DNA from: Mycobacterium sp. MBM
GTDB lineage: Bacteria; Actinomycetota; Actinomycetes; Mycobacteriales; Mycobacteriaceae
DNA: 64,000 nucleotides
Direction of reading: 5' to 3'
NCBI GenBank assembly: GCA_021648845.1
Contig: JAKJHY010000017.1
Coordinates: 46,558 to 110,557 of the forward strand
The notes beneath the pieces are model-generated. The model was not told where the DNA came from, did no database searches, and saw only the letters and a program-made list of their open reading frames with translations. This document shows, in pieces, positions 49,807-58,408 of the stretch. Each line of letters starts with the position of its first letter. Position 1 is the first letter of the stretch. The translations under genes and the position numbers were made by a program.

Positions 49807-51402
49807 ATGGTTTTCGACCGATCCGAGGACACGGCCCGCGCCCGTCGCAGTCTGCGGGGCGCCCTGCGTGGACGCCGGGACCCGGCGCCGGTGGCCGGTC
49901 AACGCAGACGCCGCGTCACCCATGTCGGTGACGCGTACACCCGCAAGGTCCTCGACCTCACCATCCGGCTCGCTGAGGTGATGCTGTCCTCCGGCTCGGG
50001 TACCGCCGATATCGTCGCGACCGCGCAGGACGTCGCGTCGGCCTATCAGCTCAGCGACTGCGTCGTCGACATCACCTTCTCCACGATCATCGTCTCGGCC
50101 CTACCCACTGCCGACAGCCCACCGCTGACCATCGTCCGCTCGGTGCGCCACCGCGCCACCGACTACACCCGGCTGGCGGAACTGGACAAGCTGGTCCGGC
50201 GCATCACCTCCGGCGGGGTCACCGTCGATGAGGCGCATGAGGCGATGGACGTCCTCAGCGAACGTCCGCATCCGTATCCGCGCTGGCTGGCGACCGTCTA
50301 CTGGGCGGGCTTCGCGTTGGGCATCGCCATGCTGCTGGGCGGCAACTGGCTGGTCTGCATCCTGGCCGCGCTCACCTCGGCGGTGATCGACCGGATCGGC
50401 CGGCTACTGAACCGCGCCGGCACCCCGTTCTTCTTCCAGCACGCCGCGGGCGCGGCGATCGCCACGCTGGTGGCCGTGGCCGCCTATCGATTCGCCGGGC
50501 AGGGCCCGACGGCGCTGGTCGCGACCGGGATCGTCGTGCTGCTCTCGGGGATGACCCTCGTGGGCTCGGTGCAGGACGCCCTGACCGGGCACATGGTGAC
50601 CGCCGTCGGACGCCTCGGTGATGCGCTGTTTCTGACCGCCGGCATCGTCGTGGGCATCGTGGCGGGTCTGAAGATCGCGACGCTGGCCGGTATCACCATC
50701 GAGCTGCACGTGGATGCGACCCAGTCGATCATCGTGCCGACCGACCCGCTGCAGATCGGCATCGCGGTGTTCGGTGCCGCGCTGGCGGGGATATGCCTCA
50801 CCCTCGCGTGCTACGCGCCGCCGCGATCGGTGGTGGCCGCCGGTGTCGCCGCCGGTGCGGCGCAGGCCGTGCTGATCGCGTTGGGCCACGCGCAGTTCGG
50901 GGCCGTACTGTCGACCGGTATCGCCTCGGTCGGCGTCGGCTTGTTCGCGACCGTCACCTCGATCCGACGACAGGCGCCGGTGCTGGTGACCGCGACCGCC
51001 GGCATCACGCCATTGCTGCCCGGGCTGGCCGTGTTCCGGTCGGTGTTCTACTTCGCCGTCGACGAACGGTTCCTCGACGGTATTGCGCAGCTGATGTCGG
51101 CGGTGGCGATCGCGCTGGCGATCGGCAGCGGCGTGGTCATGGGTGAGTTGCTCGGCTCCCCGCTGCGCTACCGGGCGGGCCGCATCGGCGATTTTGTCCG
51201 CATCGACGGCCCCCCTGGTCTGCGCCGCGCAGTGGGTCGCGTGGTCCGTCTGCAACCGGCCGAGAACCCGACCGCGTCGGGTGTGCCCGCCCAGCGAGCC
51301 CACAGTGTGGCGCTGGAGCCGGCGACAATGTCCGAGGATTCCGGAGACGAGGACCCCGCGCACCAGGCGACCGATGCCGACGACGGCACCACCGCCCGGT
51401 AG
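49807..51402 (+). CDS. Threonine/serine exporter-like ThrE family membrane protein
   Basis: A 531-residue membrane protein with a ThrE layout. The cytosolic N-terminal part is RKVLDLTIRLAEVMLSSGSG, DIVATAQDVASAYQLSDCVV and DVLSERPHPYPRW. About ten hydrophobic helices follow (including TPLLPGLAVFRSVFYFAVDE in the second ThrE unit), then an acidic tail. Corynebacterial ThrE exports L-threonine and L-serine; the mycobacterial homologue Rv3737 is similar. ATG 49807 was chosen over GTG 49804. Confidence 0.9.
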   Translation: MVFDRSEDTARARRSLRGALRGRRDPAPVAGQRRRRVTHVGDAYTRKVLDLTIRLAEVMLSSGSGTADIVATAQDVASAYQLSDCVVDITFSTIIVSALPTADSPPLTIVRSVRHRATDYTRLAELDKLVRRITSGGVTVDEAHEAMDVLSERPHPYPRWLATVYWAGFALGIAMLLGGNWLVCILAALTSAVIDRIGRLLNRAGTPFFFQHAAGAAIATLVAVAAYRFAGQGPTALVATGIVVLLSGMTLVGSVQDALTGHMVTAVGRLGDALFLTAGIVVGIVAGLKIATLAGITIELHVDATQSIIVPTDPLQIGIAVFGAALAGICLTLACYAPPRSVVAAGVAAGAAQAVLIALGHAQFGAVLSTGIASVGVGLFATVTSIRRQAPVLVTATAGITPLLPGLAVFRSVFYFAVDERFLDGIAQLMSAVAIALAIGSGVVMGELLGSPLRYRAGRIGDFVRIDGPPGLRRAVGRVVRLQPAENPTASGVPAQRAHSVALEPATMSEDSGDEDPAHQATDADDGTTAR

Positions 51403-51456
51403 CCGCCGACCGCTATCGGTGACGCCGGCGGCCACAACCCGCTAGCCTTTTGATCC

Positions 51457-52110
51457 ATGACCGATCGACAGCGTGCCGCGATGCGCCCCACCGTCAGGGT
51501 CGCGCTGGCGACGTTCCTCACCGGCGGCGCACTGTTCACCGCAGGGGTGGCCGGTGCCGAGCCCGCACCGCTGGTGCCGCCGGGCGACCCGGCCGCGCCG
51601 ATCCCTGGCCAGCCGGTGGCGCTCAATCCGGAGGAGCTGGTGGCCGCGCCGCCCGCACCACCGCCGGTCGGTGCGCCCCCGGTGCCGGAGATGAGCAACC
51701 CCGCCTATGGGCAGGGTTCCTCCGGTGGTGGTCTCGGCTACATCAGGGATCTGTGGAACGCCGCGCGCTCGCCTGACCCGATGGCCGCGTTCTCCGAGGC
51801 CGGTACCGCCGCGCTGCCGCCCGGACCGCCGCCGGGGGCGGGCCCCGCGCCCAAGCTGCCGCCGGGCTATATCTCGTTGACCGACCCGTCATCGTCGACG
51901 CCATCCCTGCAGGGCACACCGCAGGTCGGTGGTCCGCCGTTGCCGCCGGGATTCGTATCGCTGTCGGATCCCAACCCACCCGCCGACGTCCTGCCGATCG
52001 GGGCGCCCGGCGCCGCACCGGCTGGGGTGCCCGCCCCGGGCGCGCCGGTTCCGCCACCGCCACCGGCTCCGCTGCCGCCGACCATCATCGCCCAAGACTC
52101 CGTCGGCTGA
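51457..52110 (+). CDS. Proline-rich secreted protein with YIRDLWNA motif
   Basis: A 217-residue exported protein. A signal peptide (VALATFLTGGALFTAGVAGA) is followed by proline-rich stretches and one ordered block GGLGYIRDLWNAARSPDPMA. Two further short repeats read PPGYISLTDPSS and PPGFVSLSDPNP. The Y(I/L)RDLW(N/H)A block matches the secreted gene at 3447-3896. Function unknown; likely cell-wall associated. Confidence 0.8.
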   Translation: MTDRQRAAMRPTVRVALATFLTGGALFTAGVAGAEPAPLVPPGDPAAPIPGQPVALNPEELVAAPPAPPPVGAPPVPEMSNPAYGQGSSGGGLGYIRDLWNAARSPDPMAAFSEAGTAALPPGPPPGAGPAPKLPPGYISLTDPSSSTPSLQGTPQVGGPPLPPGFVSLSDPNPPADVLPIGAPGAAPAGVPAPGAPVPPPPPAPLPPTIIAQDSVG

Positions 52111-52111
52111 T

Positions 52112-52477
52112 TCAGCCCAGACCCGCTCGCCATCTGTCCAGCACGCGGCGGTCGCGTTTGGTGGGTCGTCCCGCGCCGCGATCACGCACGGCCACCGGCA
52201 CGACAGCTGTCGGCTCGACGATCGGTGTCCGGTCCAGGTAGCAGGTCACCGCGTCGGGGGCACCGACGCGTTTCTGGATGACCCGCAGCACCTCGACGGT
52301 CCGTGCGCGATCACCCACCAGGGCTTTCACGGTATCGCCGGGTGCGACGGTGGCCGAGGGCTTGGCCACCCTGTCGTTGATCCGCACGTGCCCACCCCGG
52401 CAAGCCGCCGCCGCATCGGGGCGGGTCTTGGTCAGCCGGACCGCCCACAGCCAACGGTCTATCCGTGTCGACTCCAT
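52112..52477 (-). CDS. S4-domain RNA-binding protein (Hsp15/RqcP-like)
   Basis: A 121-residue protein with an N-terminal S4 domain: TRIDRWLWAVRLTKTRPDAA, AACRGGHVRINDRVAKPSAT and PGDTVKALVGD. A basic C-terminal tail (GRPTKRDRRVLDRWRAGLG) follows. Hsp15-type S4 proteins bind stalled 50S subunits with nascent chain-tRNA. ATG 52477 is clear. Its stop is one base from the convergent proline-rich gene. Confidence 0.92.
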   Translation of the reverse strand: MESTRIDRWLWAVRLTKTRPDAAAACRGGHVRINDRVAKPSATVAPGDTVKALVGDRARTVEVLRVIQKRVGAPDAVTCYLDRTPIVEPTAVVPVAVRDRGAGRPTKRDRRVLDRWRAGLG

Positions 52478-52516
52478 GTCCCAATGATGACCGACAGAGT
52501 CGGCGACGGTGCGCGT

Positions 52517-53227
52517 CTACACCTTGGCGGCAACATAGGCCGCGGCCTCGTTGGTCATTCCGTTCATCGGGTACATGGCGTGCGCGAGCGACGGCATCCC
52601 GCCGGGACTGCCATCGCAGATGGAGTCACCCGGGGCGCACAATTCCACGGTCTTGGATGCATACCGGGGTCCGATGCTGCTCAACGGCGCACCGAACTGC
52701 CGCAGGAACGCGTCCGACGGGTTCCCCAACAGCACCACCGCGGCGACATGATCGGCGACGGCATCCGGGAGCGGGCTCGGGATGGAGGGCAGGTACTCGG
52801 CGGGAATTCCCTCGGGAACGGCGGCGGCGGTGACATACCCGGCCACCACCGCGCCCTGGGAGAATCCGCCGAGCACCACGCGGGTCTGCGGGCAGGCCTC
52901 CGCGGTGGCCTGGACGTGTGACCCAGCGTCGCGCACTCCCTCAACCACATTCTGGGCGAACGCGATTCGGTCGCCGAAATTGTCGCTCGCGGGATAGTTC
53001 ACCGGGTATACCGACACCGATTTGCCGGGTGTCTGGGCGCGCAACGCGTCGACGAATGCCTGGCCGGTTCCACCGACGCCGGGCGCCTCGGCGGTACCGC
53101 GTGCGAATACCACCTCGATATCGGGGCACGGTTCCGCGGAGGCGACGGGCGATGCGGCCGCGACCCCCATGCCCGCGGCGAGCAGTGTGCCGGCCCCGAC
53201 GCACTGCGCGAATCGACGAATACTCAT
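52517..53227 (-). CDS. Cutinase-family serine esterase 1
   Basis: A 236-residue secreted cutinase. The signal peptide covers residues 1-31 (ending ASPVASA), then CPDIEVVFARGTAEAPGVGG, the nucleophile elbow VVLGGFSQGAVVAGY, and CAPGDSICDGSP with the catalytic Asp and the His in LAHAMYPMNGMTN. Cysteine pairs fit two disulfides. Mycobacterial cutinase-like proteins hydrolyse lipid or polyester bonds. The first of three cutinases within 3.5 kb. Confidence 0.92.
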   Translation of the reverse strand: MSIRRFAQCVGAGTLLAAGMGVAAASPVASAEPCPDIEVVFARGTAEAPGVGGTGQAFVDALRAQTPGKSVSVYPVNYPASDNFGDRIAFAQNVVEGVRDAGSHVQATAEACPQTRVVLGGFSQGAVVAGYVTAAAVPEGIPAEYLPSIPSPLPDAVADHVAAVVLLGNPSDAFLRQFGAPLSSIGPRYASKTVELCAPGDSICDGSPGGMPSLAHAMYPMNGMTNEAAAYVAAKV

Positions 53228-53377
53228 CAGCGAACTCCTTCGGAACACGACGCGCCTCACCGGTGACGGCCTGCTGCTCGTCTGTACCCGTGCCGTTCGG
53301 CACCGAAACCGGGGCGATGAGAAAGACGCTCCGCAGGAGTCGAATACGTAGCGCACATTGCAGAAGGAGGACTGAAC

Positions 53378-53665
53378 GTGGTCATCGTCGCCGGACACAT
53401 CACTGTCGACCCGCGCGAGCGGGGCTCCTACCTGGCGGGCTGCATCGGTGTCGTGCAGGCCGCGCGGTCGGCGGACGGCTGCCTGGACTTCGCCATATCC
53501 GCCGACCCCGTGCACCTGGGCCGCGTGAACATCTTCGAGCGCTGGGAATCTCGGGCGGCCGTGGAACGCTTCCGGGGGGACGGGCCCTCCGGCGAGCAAG
53601 AGTCGGCGATACGGGAAGCCGTGGTGATCGAATACGACGTCGTGCAGTCGCGGGATCTGAGCTGA
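53378..53665 (+). CDS. Antibiotic biosynthesis monooxygenase-domain protein
   Basis: A 95-residue ABM-fold protein: VIVAGHITVDPRERGSYLAG, ARSADGCLDFAISADPVHLG, RVNIFERWESRAAVERFRGD. AAGGAGG precedes the GTG at 53378. Single-domain ABM proteins are usually cofactor-free oxygenases or stress-related. It lies divergent to cutinase 1 and convergent with cutinase 2; no functional link is evident. Confidence 0.88.
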   Translation: MVIVAGHITVDPRERGSYLAGCIGVVQAARSADGCLDFAISADPVHLGRVNIFERWESRAAVERFRGDGPSGEQESAIREAVVIEYDVVQSRDLS

Positions 53666-53670
53666 CGACC

Positions 53671-54411
53671 TCAGGTGGCCGACGTCGGTGCCGGCCCGGC
53701 CCCGAGTTCGTCGGCCACGAAATCCGCCGCCTGTTGGGCCATGCCGTTGGACTTGTAGGCGCTGTGCGCGCCGCGGTCCAGACCGCCGGGGAAACAGACC
53801 GGATCTCCCTGGGCGCACAGCTGGACGGTCTTGGCCGCATACGGTGCGCCCACCGTCACCGGCGGTGCCTCGTGGTCGACCAGGTTGAGGAACCAGTTGT
53901 CCGGAGTGCCGAACAGCGCCACCGCCGCCACGTGCGATGCCACCGACGCCGGCATCGGGCCGATGTCCTGGGGCAGCGCGAGTCCGGCCGGGATGGTGTC
54001 GAAGGTGGTGTAGCCGGCCACCGCCGCGCCCTGCGAGTAGCCGCCGAGGACGATCTTGGTGTCCGGGCATGTCGCCGCGATGCTCTCGACCCTGTTGCTG
54101 GCATCGGCGATGCCAGCTGTGGCGGCCGCGAAGTCAAGTGAGGCAGGGTAATTCACCCCATAAACGGCCACGGTCTGGCCGCCCAGCCGGTGGGTGAGTG
54201 CATCCACGAACGCCTGGCCGGTGGCGCCGACGCCGGGCGCCTCGAAAGTTCCGCGGGCGAACACCACTTCGACATCCGGGCACGCAGTTCCGTTGTCGGC
54301 GAAGGCTTTCGCGGTCACCAGCGGGCCCATGGTGGCAGCCAAGAACAACGCGCCGGCGGCAAGGCATGCCAGGCGGTGCGAACGGGAAGCGGTCGACGTC
54401 GTGGTGGCCAT
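53671..54411 (-). CDS. Cutinase-family serine esterase 2
   Basis: A 246-residue secreted cutinase. The signal peptide (LACLAAGALFLAATMGPLVT) is followed by ACPDVEVVFARGTFEAPGVG, the nucleophile KIVLGGYSQGAAVAGY (GYSQG), and LCAQGDPVCFPGGLDRGAHS with catalytic Asp and His. It is clearly paralogous to the genes at 52517 and 55286 but not nearly identical, so the duplication is old. Confidence 0.92.
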   Translation of the reverse strand: MATTTSTASRSHRLACLAAGALFLAATMGPLVTAKAFADNGTACPDVEVVFARGTFEAPGVGATGQAFVDALTHRLGGQTVAVYGVNYPASLDFAAATAGIADASNRVESIAATCPDTKIVLGGYSQGAAVAGYTTFDTIPAGLALPQDIGPMPASVASHVAAVALFGTPDNWFLNLVDHEAPPVTVGAPYAAKTVQLCAQGDPVCFPGGLDRGAHSAYKSNGMAQQAADFVADELGAGPAPTSAT

Positions 54412-54527
54412 GGCGATCCTTAGCTGGGGAGGCGATCTCGAATGTTGTGCTCAGCATCCCCGGATTCGTGCTGCGCCACATTGACGCAGACGCCACTGCT
54501 GGTCTTCCTGCTAGCACTACCACCTGC

Positions 54528-55193
54528 TCAGTCGCCGACAACGGTCACCGTCTCGTCCAGAGGTGCCCGCTGCGTGCGGGCACAATCGGCGGCCGGATCC
54601 TCGAATCCGATCGACATGCCGCAGAAGAGCATGAGTTCGGCCGGCGGAGCGAGCGCCTCCTCGACTGAGGTGCGAACCTGCGACCACGCCATCTGCGGGC
54701 AACTGTGCAGGCCTTCGTCCCGCAACAACAGCATGACGGTCTGTAGGTACATTCCGAGGTCGGCCCACTGTGGCCGGCCCATGCCGCGATGGATGAAACA
54801 GAACAGTGCGGCGGGCGCACCGAAACAGTCCCAGTTGCCGATGGCCGCGCGTTGACGGGCCTCCCAGTCTTCGCGTGCGATGCCCAGTGCGGCGTAACGC
54901 TCCTTGCCGAATCGGGAGCGGCGGTCACGGTAGGGCGGCGGCAAATCCGGCGGATACATCTGGAACTCGCGCTCGTCCCACGGATCGCCGGCCGTGACTC
55001 GCTCGACGGCGACCTTCTTCAACTGTGCCAGTGGCGCGCCGGTGACGGCGTAGATGTGCCAGGGCTGGATATTCGATCCCGAGGGTGTCCAGGCGGCGGC
55101 GGCAAGCACCCGTTCCAGCACACCCGGCGGGACGGGTTCCTCGGAGAATGCGCGCACCGACCGCCGGCTCCGGACTGCTTCGTAGACGTTCAC
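54528..55193 (-). CDS. Nitroreductase-family FMN oxidoreductase
   Basis: A 221-residue nitroreductase: MNVYEAVRSRRSVRAFSEEP, AAAWTPSGSNIQPWHIYAVT (FMN contact), FIHRGMGRPQWADLGMYLQT and a C-terminal LMLFCGMSIGFEDPAADCAR. The fold is complete; it uses NAD(P)H to reduce nitro, quinone or similar compounds. It stands between cutinases 2 and 3 on the same strand with gaps above 90 bases on each side, so not an operon. Confidence 0.92.
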   Translation of the reverse strand: MNVYEAVRSRRSVRAFSEEPVPPGVLERVLAAAAWTPSGSNIQPWHIYAVTGAPLAQLKKVAVERVTAGDPWDEREFQMYPPDLPPPYRDRRSRFGKERYAALGIAREDWEARQRAAIGNWDCFGAPAALFCFIHRGMGRPQWADLGMYLQTVMLLLRDEGLHSCPQMAWSQVRTSVEEALAPPAELMLFCGMSIGFEDPAADCARTQRAPLDETVTVVGD

Positions 55194-55285
55194 GTCCGCC
55201 TGCCTTTCTGATCCGACCTTCGAGATCGAGCATGGCAGCGCGGGCGCACCGGGGAACCCTTGATACTTCGTGGTCGTGGCGGGTG

Positions 55286-55966
55286 CTACACCCGCTCGGC
55301 GGCGAATGTCGCGGCCTCGGTCACCATGCCGTTGGCCGTGTACAGGTTGTGCGCCACCGGGTCCAGGCCGCCAGAGCAGATCGGATCATTGACCGCGCAC
55401 AGGTCGAGGGTCTTGGCGGCGAAGGTGGCACCGAGCGGGACGTAGGGTTGCCCGATCAGGAAGAGGAACCGATCGTTGGGCTTGCCGAACAACACCACGG
55501 CGTCCACGCGTTCGGCAACCTCGGGCGCCAGGGGAGTCGTGGTCCCGAAGGCAAAAGAGTTCGGGGGGATGGCCGGGGCGTCGGCGGTGACGAGTTGGGC
55601 GACCGCTGCACCCTGCGAGAAACCGCCGAGCACCATCTTCGTGTCGGGGCACTCCGCTGCCCGTTGGCGGATACGGTTGGCTGCATCATTGACCCCGATG
55701 ACCGACGTCGGCCAATCCTGGTTGGCGGGATAGCTGACCGGATACAGGCTGACGGTCTTGCCGCTGACCTGGTTGCGCAGCGCCTCGGTGAACGCGTTGC
55801 CCACGCGACCTGCGCCCGGGCGTTCGGTGGTGCCCCGGGCGAAGACGACCTCGATATCGGGACAGGGTTCGGCGGATGCGCTGGGTGCGCAGCCGAGCAG
55901 CATGCCCGCGCAGCTCACGAGAGCCGCCATCAGCAGCGCGCAGCGGGATCGGGTCTGAACTCGCAT
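55286..55966 (-). CDS. Cutinase-family serine esterase 3, possible lipoprotein
   Basis: A 226-residue cutinase. The N-terminus CALLMAALVSCAGMLLGCAP contains a lipobox-like LLGC, so it may be lipidated rather than cut at ASA. Then CPDIEVVFARGTTERPGAGR, nucleophile MVLGGFSQGAAVAQL, and CAVNDPICSGGLDPVAHNLY with Asp and His. ATG 55966. The third cutinase in the cluster. Confidence 0.9.
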   Translation of the reverse strand: MRVQTRSRCALLMAALVSCAGMLLGCAPSASAEPCPDIEVVFARGTTERPGAGRVGNAFTEALRNQVSGKTVSLYPVSYPANQDWPTSVIGVNDAANRIRQRAAECPDTKMVLGGFSQGAAVAQLVTADAPAIPPNSFAFGTTTPLAPEVAERVDAVVLFGKPNDRFLFLIGQPYVPLGATFAAKTLDLCAVNDPICSGGLDPVAHNLYTANGMVTEAATFAAERV

Positions 55967-56145
55967 CGTGACGGGCCCCCTTCTCGATGGTGTCTGCGGC
56001 CGGCGCGGGTGTGGCGCGCACCGTCCTGTCGCCGATGGTAGTGACCGAGTGAGACAGGCCACTACGGGCACGAATAGACTGACGTGGAGCCGTCTCCGGT
56101 GAGTGAGGCAGGTGTGTTTCACCCGATGTCCGGAAAGGCAACTCG

Positions 56146-56820
56146 TTGAACGCGGTTCTGGCTCGCACGGCCATCTTCCAGGATGTCGACCCGGGGGCGA
56201 TGTCGGCGTTGGAAGCCGAACTGGAATGGGTCACGTTCCGTCGTAACCACACGGTGTTCACCGAGGGCCAGCCCGGCGACCGGCTGTATGTCCTCGTGGA
56301 GGGCAAAGTGAAGATCGGTAAGCGTTCGGTGGACGGGCGGGAGAGCCTCATCGCGGTGATGGGGCCCGGCGAGACATTCGGTGAGCTTGCCTTGTTCGAT
56401 CCGGGACCGCGGACCGCGACGGTGACGACCCTGACCGAGGTGCGGGTGGCTGCGGTGGCCCGGCAGGCGCTCAGCGGCTGGATTTCCGAGCGCCCGGAGA
56501 TTGCCGAGCAGTTGTTGCGGGTGCTGGCGCGCCGGCTACGCCGCACCAACGACGACCTGTGCGACATGATCTTCACCGATGTTCCCGGGCGGGTGGCCAA
56601 GCAGCTGCTCGACCTCGCCAAGCGGTTCGGCAAGACCGAGGGCGATGTGCTGCGGGTGGATCACGAGCTCACTCAGCTCGAACTCGCGCAGCTGGTCGGT
56701 TCGTCGCGGGAGACGATCAACAAGGCGCTCTCGGAGTTCGCGAACCGGGGTTGGATCCGCCAGCAGGGAAAGACGGTGTTCGTGCTCGAACCGGCGAAAC
56801 TGGCTCGTCGGGCACGGTGA
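56146..56820 (+). CDS. crp: Crp/Fnr-family cAMP receptor protein paralogue
   Basis: A 224-residue CRP. The cAMP pocket is GPGETFGELALFDPGPRTAT, with Gly-Glu-Leu and Arg-Thr/Ala. The C-helix ends RRLRRTNDDLCDMIFTDVPG, and the HTH is TQLELAQLVGSSRETINKAL. It matches M. tuberculosis Crp (Rv3676) over its length, with differences in the N-terminus and helices. Fast growers carry two such proteins. TTG 56146 has GGAAAGG ahead. Its target genes cannot be read here. Confidence 0.9.
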   Translation: MNAVLARTAIFQDVDPGAMSALEAELEWVTFRRNHTVFTEGQPGDRLYVLVEGKVKIGKRSVDGRESLIAVMGPGETFGELALFDPGPRTATVTTLTEVRVAAVARQALSGWISERPEIAEQLLRVLARRLRRTNDDLCDMIFTDVPGRVAKQLLDLAKRFGKTEGDVLRVDHELTQLELAQLVGSSRETINKALSEFANRGWIRQQGKTVFVLEPAKLARRAR

Positions 56821-56830
56821 GCCTCGCGGT

Positions 56831-56863
56831 GTCGACGTCTGCGGTGCACCCGCAGACGTCGAC
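56831..56863. terminator. Bidirectional hairpin terminator
   Basis: A perfect 14-base stem (left arm GTCGACGTCTGCGG) with loop TGCAC between convergent crp and the FKBP gene. Confidence 0.85.
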
Positions 56864-56869
56864 GTGGCG

Positions 56870-57505
56870 CTAGCTTGAGGCGTCCAGGATCTTGATGGCG
56901 AAGATGAGGGTGTCACCCTTTTGGATGCCGGCGGCGGGCTGACCCTCGGCATAGCCGTCCTCGGAGGTCATCGCGACGGCGACGGTGGAGCCGACCTTCT
57001 GTCCCGCGATGGCCTTCTGGAAGCCGGGGATTACCCCGTCGAGCGGGAAGTCGACCGGCGAACCGCTCTGATAGCTGCTGTCGAAGACCGACCCGTCGCG
57101 GCCGTTGACACCCATGTAGCAGACCGAAACGGTCGCGGTTTCCGGGACGACCGGCCCGTCACCGGCGGTCAAGGTATGAACCTGTGTCTCGGTGACGCTG
57201 AACGGGCCCTGCACATCGACGACCGGTGCGGCGGTGTCCGTGGAACCGGTGACCGCGATGCTTCCGGTGGCGCCGGACAAGGTCCATTCCGGTGTGCCGC
57301 CCGTTGCCGGAGCGGCCGACGGGCACGGACTCGCCGCCGGGGTGGTCCCATCCGCGGTGGCCGGGATGTCGAACACGTCGGTGGTGGTGGACGCGCTGGT
57401 CGAGGCGGCGCTTTGGGTGTCGGAACCGCATGCCGACACGGTGAGCGCGACTGCCGCAGCGCCGGCAAGGAGTGCAATGGACGAGGAGACGCGAGAACAG
57501 TTCAC
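56870..57505 (-). CDS. FKBP-type peptidyl-prolyl isomerase lipoprotein
   Basis: A 211-residue lipoprotein with lipobox LTVSAC. An FKBP domain sits in the second half: ATVSVCYMGVNGRDGSVFDS, VDFPLDGVIPGFQKAIAGQK, VAVAMTSEDGYAEGQPAAGI and GDTLIFAIKILDASS. It folds or remodels exported proteins on the outer face of the membrane. GTG 57505 (VNCSRV) precedes the signal; an ATG ten codons earlier is an alternative. Confidence 0.9.
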   Translation of the reverse strand: MNCSRVSSSIALLAGAAAVALTVSACGSDTQSAASTSASTTTDVFDIPATADGTTPAASPCPSAAPATGGTPEWTLSGATGSIAVTGSTDTAAPVVDVQGPFSVTETQVHTLTAGDGPVVPETATVSVCYMGVNGRDGSVFDSSYQSGSPVDFPLDGVIPGFQKAIAGQKVGSTVAVAMTSEDGYAEGQPAAGIQKGDTLIFAIKILDASS

Positions 57506-57682
57506 GTTCGCCACGCTACCGGCGCGACCCATCGCTCCCACCGGAAGGTCCACCGCCGGTAACCACAAACTCGATTGCGTCCCGCGCCGATCATCGCGAC
57601 GATGGTGGGCAGGGGAGCGCCCGGCGGGGGCCGGGCGGAGGGACCGAGGGGGGTTCACGTGGGGTATCGAAAAGGGGACGTG

Positions 57683-57874
57683 GTGACGGCCCGTCGCAGA
57701 ATCGAGGGCATCGACGTTCCGGTCGTGCCGGCCGGTGCCACCGGCACGGTGACCACGACGACGTTGTTCGGAAGCCCCAAGCGGGTGCACTTCGAGGTGT
57801 TCGACGGCTGGGGTGAGAAGAGCTTTCAGGTGCGGGTGCGGCGGGGAGATGTCGAGGCACGCGACGTGCGGTAG
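57683..57874 (+). CDS. Small conserved beta-rich protein
   Basis: A 63-residue protein: VTARRRIEGIDVPVVPAGAT, GTVTTTTLFGSPKRVHFEVF, DGWGEKSFQVRVRRGDVEAR. The pattern suggests an SH3-like barrel. AGGGG precedes GTG 57683. It lies 93 bases before the SRPBCC gene. No function recognised. Confidence 0.7.
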   Translation: MTARRRIEGIDVPVVPAGATGTVTTTTLFGSPKRVHFEVFDGWGEKSFQVRVRRGDVEARDVR

Positions 57875-57967
57875 CGCGGATATCCGCCGGCACGGGTGGA
57901 CGCAGCGCGATTGTGGGTACCCGCAGACCGAGATCAACTACCCGGACAACAAACGTGCTGAGGGGAT

Positions 57968-58396
57968 ATGGCAAAAGTCGACGTGTCGGTGTCATCGGAT
58001 CTGACGCCGGATCAAGCCTGGAAATTGGCGTCCGACCTGCAGCGGTTCGATGAGTGGCTGACCATTTTCGCCGGGTGGCGTAGCCCGCCGCCGGAGACGA
58101 TCGACGAAGGCACGCAGGTGTCCTCGTCGATCAAGGTGAAGGGTTTTCGCAACACGATCCATTGGCGTGTCACCGATTACGACGAGCCACGCAGGATTCA
58201 GCTGCACGGCCGCGGTATGGGCGGCGTGCGTATAGCGCTCACCATGACGGTGACCGACCACCGGCCGGGATCGGCGTTCCATCTGGTTGCCGATCTGGCC
58301 GGTGGGCTGCTCAGCGGCCCGGTGGGTGCGCTGGTGGCCAGGATGATCACGACGGACGTCCGCAACTCGGTGGAAAACCTGAGCGAGCTGCGCTGA
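57968..58396 (+). CDS. SRPBCC-family protein (Rv0910-like)
   Basis: A 142-residue START-like fold: VDVSVSSDLTPDQAWKLASD, LQRFDEWLTIFAGWRSPPPE, IKVKGFRNTIHWRVTDYDEP and a C-terminal helix region LAGGLLSGPVGALVARMITT. It resembles the mycobacterial Rv0910-type SRPBCC proteins, one of which has been listed as a toxin of a toxin-antitoxin pair; no antitoxin gene is adjacent here. Function uncertain. Confidence 0.85.
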   Translation: MAKVDVSVSSDLTPDQAWKLASDLQRFDEWLTIFAGWRSPPPETIDEGTQVSSSIKVKGFRNTIHWRVTDYDEPRRIQLHGRGMGGVRIALTMTVTDHRPGSAFHLVADLAGGLLSGPVGALVARMITTDVRNSVENLSELR

Positions 58397-58408
58397 GCCG
58401 GCACGACC

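Noticed and set aside
53228..54070. Extension of cutinase 1 upstream to 517 residues
   Set aside because: The signal peptide begins at the ATG at 53227, and the extension is in the wrong frame for cutinase 2 which occupies that strand.
56137..56150. KstR-like sequence overlapping the Crp start
   Set aside because: AACnnGTTnnA is present but the first base is G instead of T and it sits on the ribosome site and start codon; weaker than the two exact boxes and out of place.
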